DNA of 64,000 nt from Streptomonospora wellingtoniae (GTDB lineage Bacteria > Actinomycetota > Actinomycetes > Streptosporangiales > Streptosporangiaceae), in the NCBI RefSeq assembly GCF_031845375.1, contig NZ_JAVREK010000002.1, positions 334,918 through 398,917 of the forward strand, written 5' to 3'. The notes beneath the pieces are model-generated. The model saw only the letters and a program-made list of their open reading frames with translations. It did no database searches and was not told the origin of the DNA. Below are positions 61,498 through 64,000 of the stretch, piece after piece (position 1 is the first letter of the stretch; each line of letters opens with the position of its first letter). The position numbers and the translations under genes were made by a program.

Positions 61498-62808
61498 GTG
61501 ATCTCCCGAATCGACCTCCGAGGAAGCGCCGGCGACCCGCGGGAGCTGCTACCGCGCGCCGACACCGACGTCTCGGCCGCGATGGACAAGGTCCGGCCCG
61601 TCTGCGAGGACGTGCGCCTGCGCGGCACCGAGGCGCTCGTCGAGCTCACCGAGCGCTTCGACGGCGTGCGGCTCAGCGGCGTGCGCGTCCCCCGCGCCGA
61701 GCTCGACTCCGCGCTGGCGGGGCTGGACCCGGGCGTCAGAGCCGCCTTGGAGGAGTCGATCGAGCGCACCCGGCGGGTCCACGCCGACCAGCGCCGCGCC
61801 GACACCACCACCCGCGTGGTGCCCGGCGGCACCGTCACCGAGCGCTGGATCCCGGTGAACCGCGTGGGCCTCTACGTGCCGGGCGGGCGGGCGGTCTACC
61901 CCTCCAGTGTCGTGATGAACGTCGTGCCGGCCCAGGAAGCCGGCGTCGGCTCGCTGGGCGTCACCTCGCCGCCCCGGGCCGAGTTCGGCGGTCTGCCGCA
62001 CCCCGCGGTCCTCGCAGCCTGCGCACTACTGGGCGTCGACGAGGTCTACGCCGTCGGCGGAGCCCAGGCCGTGGCCATGTTCGCCTACGGCGCCGGCGAG
62101 TGCGAGCGCGCCGACATGGTCACCGGCCCCGGCAACATCTGGGTGGCCGCCGCCAAGCGCCTGCTCAAGGGCGTCGTCGGCATCGACGCCGAGGCCGGGC
62201 CCACCGAGATCGCCGTCCTGGCCGACGACACCGCCGACCCCGCCTTCGTCGCCGCCGACCTCGTCAGCCAGGCAGAGCACGACGTGGTCGCCGCGTCCGT
62301 CCTGATCACACCTTCGGAGGAGCTGGCAGGCAAGGTCGAGACCGAGCTGGCCTCGCGGGTGGCCGCCACGCGCCACAGCGACCGCGTCGCCGAGGCGCTG
62401 GGCGGACCGCAGTCGGGGATCGTGCTCGTCGACGACATAGCCCACGGTCTGGCCGTCGTCGACGCCTACGCCGCCGAGCACCTGGAGGTCATGACCGCCG
62501 ACTCCGCCAGGCACGCCGCCGCCGTGCGCAACGCCGGCGCCGTCTTCGTGGGCCGCTACTCGCCGGTCTCCCTGGGCGACTACCTGGCCGGCTCCAACCA
62601 CGTGCTGCCCACCGGCGGCAGCGCCGTGCACACCGCCGGGCTGAGCGTGCAGACGTTTCTGCGCGGCGTGCACGTCGTCGAATACGGGCGCGACGCGCTG
62701 GCCGCCTCCGCTGAGCACGTGCAGGCGCTGGCCGAGGCCGAGGACCTGCCGGCGCACGGCGAGGCGGTCGCCGTGCGCGTGGGCACCGGTCGGGAGGGGG
62801 AGCAGTGA
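61498..62808 (+). CDS. hisD: Histidinol dehydrogenase
   Basis: Zinc-dependent NAD enzyme catalysing the last two steps of histidine synthesis (histidinol to histidinal to histidine). The 436-residue protein shows GLYVPGGRAVYPSSVVMN, GPGNIWVAAAKR, DAEAGPTEIAVLADD, SQAEHD and EHLEVMT, with the zinc-site and catalytic His/Glu motifs. The GTG at 61498 follows directly after a -10-like box. Its stop overlaps hisC (GTGA). Confidence 0.96.
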   Translation: MISRIDLRGSAGDPRELLPRADTDVSAAMDKVRPVCEDVRLRGTEALVELTERFDGVRLSGVRVPRAELDSALAGLDPGVRAALEESIERTRRVHADQRRADTTTRVVPGGTVTERWIPVNRVGLYVPGGRAVYPSSVVMNVVPAQEAGVGSLGVTSPPRAEFGGLPHPAVLAACALLGVDEVYAVGGAQAVAMFAYGAGECERADMVTGPGNIWVAAAKRLLKGVVGIDAEAGPTEIAVLADDTADPAFVAADLVSQAEHDVVAASVLITPSEELAGKVETELASRVAATRHSDRVAEALGGPQSGIVLVDDIAHGLAVVDAYAAEHLEVMTADSARHAAAVRNAGAVFVGRYSPVSLGDYLAGSNHVLPTGGSAVHTAGLSVQTFLRGVHVVEYGRDALAASAEHVQALAEAEDLPAHGEAVAVRVGTGREGEQ

Positions 62809-63926
62809 GCCCCGCCGGCCCCGCGGGCGGCGACGACCGGGAGCGGATCGGCGTCGAGGACCTGCCGCTCCGCGACGACCTGCGCGGACGCAGCCCCTAC
62901 GGCGCGCCGCAGCTGGAAGTCCCCGTCGCGCTGAACACCAACGAGAACCCCTACGCCCCCTCTCCCCAGCTGGCGGCGGCGCTGGCCCGCAACGTCGAGC
63001 AGGCCGCCGCGGGGCTCAACCGCTATCCCGACCGCGACGCCACCCGGCTGCGCGCGGCCCTGGCCGACTACCTCGGCCACGGGCTCGACCCGGGCCGCGT
63101 GTGGGCCGCCAACGGGTCCAACGAGGTCCTGCAGCAGATCCTGCAGGCTTTCGGCGGCCCCGGGCGTACCGCCATGGGCTTCGAGCCCTCCTACTCGATG
63201 CACCCCGTCATCTCCCGGGTCACCTGCACCGACTGGGTCCCCGTCGACCGCACCGGCGCCGACTTCGGCCTCGACGCCGGCGCCGCCGTCGAGGCCGTGC
63301 GCCGCCACCGGCCCGACGTGGTGTTCCTGACCTCGCCCAACAACCCGACGGGCGCCTCGCTGCCGCTGGAGACGGTCGCCGCGGTGGCTGAGGCCGCGCC
63401 CGGCATGGTCGTCGTGGACGAGGCCTACGCCGAGTTCCGCCGCGAGGGCACGCCCAGCGCGCTGACCCTCCTCGGCGAGCACCCCCGGCTGATCGTCTCG
63501 CGCACCATGTCCAAGGCCTTCGCGCTGGCCGGAGCCCGCGTGGGCTACCTGGCCGCCCACCCCGCCGTCGTTGACGCGCTGCAGCTGGTGCGCCTGCCCT
63601 ACCACCTCTCCGAGATCACCCAGGTGGTGGCCGCCACCGCCCTGGAGTTCGCCGACGAGCTGCTGGGCCAGGTCAAGCAGCTGCGCCAGGAGCGCGACGC
63701 GCTGGTGGAGTGGCTGCGCGGGCACGGCTTCGCCGTGGCCGCATCCGACGCCAACTTCGTGCTCTTCGGTGATTTCGACGACCGCTCCGCGGTGTGGCGG
63801 GGCATGCTGGAACGCGGCGTGCTCGTGCGCGAGGTCGGGCCGCCGCACACGCTGCGCGTCACTGTCGGCACCCCCGAGGAAATGTCGGCGTTCCGCACGG
63901 CGTTGCTCGAAGTGACCACCAGGTGA
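62805..63926 (+). CDS. hisC: Histidinol-phosphate aminotransferase
   Basis: PLP enzyme transferring an amino group from Glu to imidazole acetol phosphate. The 373-residue fold-type I aminotransferase has LNTNENPYAPSP, NGSNEVLQQI, SPNNPTGAS, VVDEAYAEF and SRTMSKAFALAGARVGY with the PLP lysine in TMSKA. The GTG at 62805 overlaps the hisD stop, so the two are coupled. hisD-hisC is a common start of the actinobacterial his operon; the following hisB is outside the window. The last 74 bp show no further gene. Confidence 0.96.
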   Translation: MSPAGPAGGDDRERIGVEDLPLRDDLRGRSPYGAPQLEVPVALNTNENPYAPSPQLAAALARNVEQAAAGLNRYPDRDATRLRAALADYLGHGLDPGRVWAANGSNEVLQQILQAFGGPGRTAMGFEPSYSMHPVISRVTCTDWVPVDRTGADFGLDAGAAVEAVRRHRPDVVFLTSPNNPTGASLPLETVAAVAEAAPGMVVVDEAYAEFRREGTPSALTLLGEHPRLIVSRTMSKAFALAGARVGYLAAHPAVVDALQLVRLPYHLSEITQVVAATALEFADELLGQVKQLRQERDALVEWLRGHGFAVAASDANFVLFGDFDDRSAVWRGMLERGVLVREVGPPHTLRVTVGTPEEMSAFRTALLEVTTR

Positions 63927-64000
63927 GCGGGTGATCGCGCGGCATCCGCCGCCGACCGCCGCGGGTAGCGTCATCGGCGCGAGCCGCGCACAGCCCGTGG

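Noticed and set aside
1..64000. tRNA, rRNA, prophage, insertion sequence or CRISPR array
   Set aside because: No cloverleaf-like sequence, transposase, integrase, phage structural gene, or regularly spaced direct repeat with spacers was seen.

Overview
The window is chromosomal DNA from a very GC-rich actinomycete. GTG and TTG starts are frequent, nearly every third codon position is G or C, and the gene order is typically actinobacterial: aroC-aroK-aroB-efp-nusB, a division and cell wall (dcw) cluster without ftsA but with sepF-yggT-divIVA-ileS after ftsZ, DUF3040, DksA/TraR-lspA-rluD, and hisD-hisC. MurE carries the DNPR motif of meso-diaminopimelate-adding enzymes. This fits a streptosporangialean genus, possibly Nocardiopsaceae; that placement is inference. 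No tRNA, rRNA, CRISPR array, transposase or phage gene was seen.

Layout. 1-6270: the end of an unidentified gene, a prepilin-type peptidase, shikimate genes aroC/aroK/aroB, efp, nusB and a methyltransferase. 6329-8300: dinB and a DUF3040 membrane protein. 8491-13205, minus strand: moxR, a DUF58 protein and a transglutaminase-like membrane protein. 13541-34459: the dcw cluster (mraZ, rsmH, ftsL, ftsI, murE, murF, mraY, murD, ftsW, murG, murC, ftsQ, ftsZ), then pgeF, a PLP-binding protein, sepF, yggT and divIVA. 34561-36330: a membrane-anchored, very acidic, probably disordered protein. 36401-39840, minus strand: ileS behind a T-box leader. 40033-42590: a small conserved-looking protein, a DksA/TraR zinc-finger protein, lspA and an rluD-like gene. 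42645-46489, minus strand: AraC regulator, AzlC, AzlD and a thiamine-diphosphate enzyme. 46608-52501: GNAT acetyltransferase, hotdog thioesterase, small basic protein (minus strand), acyl-CoA ligase and a haem peroxidase. 52576-55597, minus strand: LigD-type polymerase and phosphoesterase as separate genes, and a secreted nuclease-like protein. 55847-59118: a PadR regulator and two membrane proteins. 59345-61264, minus strand: YbaK, a LON-domain protein and ferritin. 61498-63926: hisD and hisC.

Regulation that can be read directly: a MraZ box of four GTGGNG repeats over the mraZ promoter; an isoleucine T-box before ileS; candidate iron (DtxR/IdeR) boxes upstream of ferritin; a dyad in the padR promoter; and several genes whose -10 box lies 6-7 bases before the start codon, suggesting leaderless mRNAs.

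The least explained feature is a dispersed palindromic repeat. Three full 55-bp copies (353-407, 36341-36395, 58046-58100) share 16-bp outer arms and a 23-base centre with a smaller nested hairpin that varies by a compensatory base-pair change. A decayed half-copy lies at 47071-47090. All four sit at the 3' ends of genes. One copy fills a convergent intergenic gap and another supplies the stop codons of both flanking genes.
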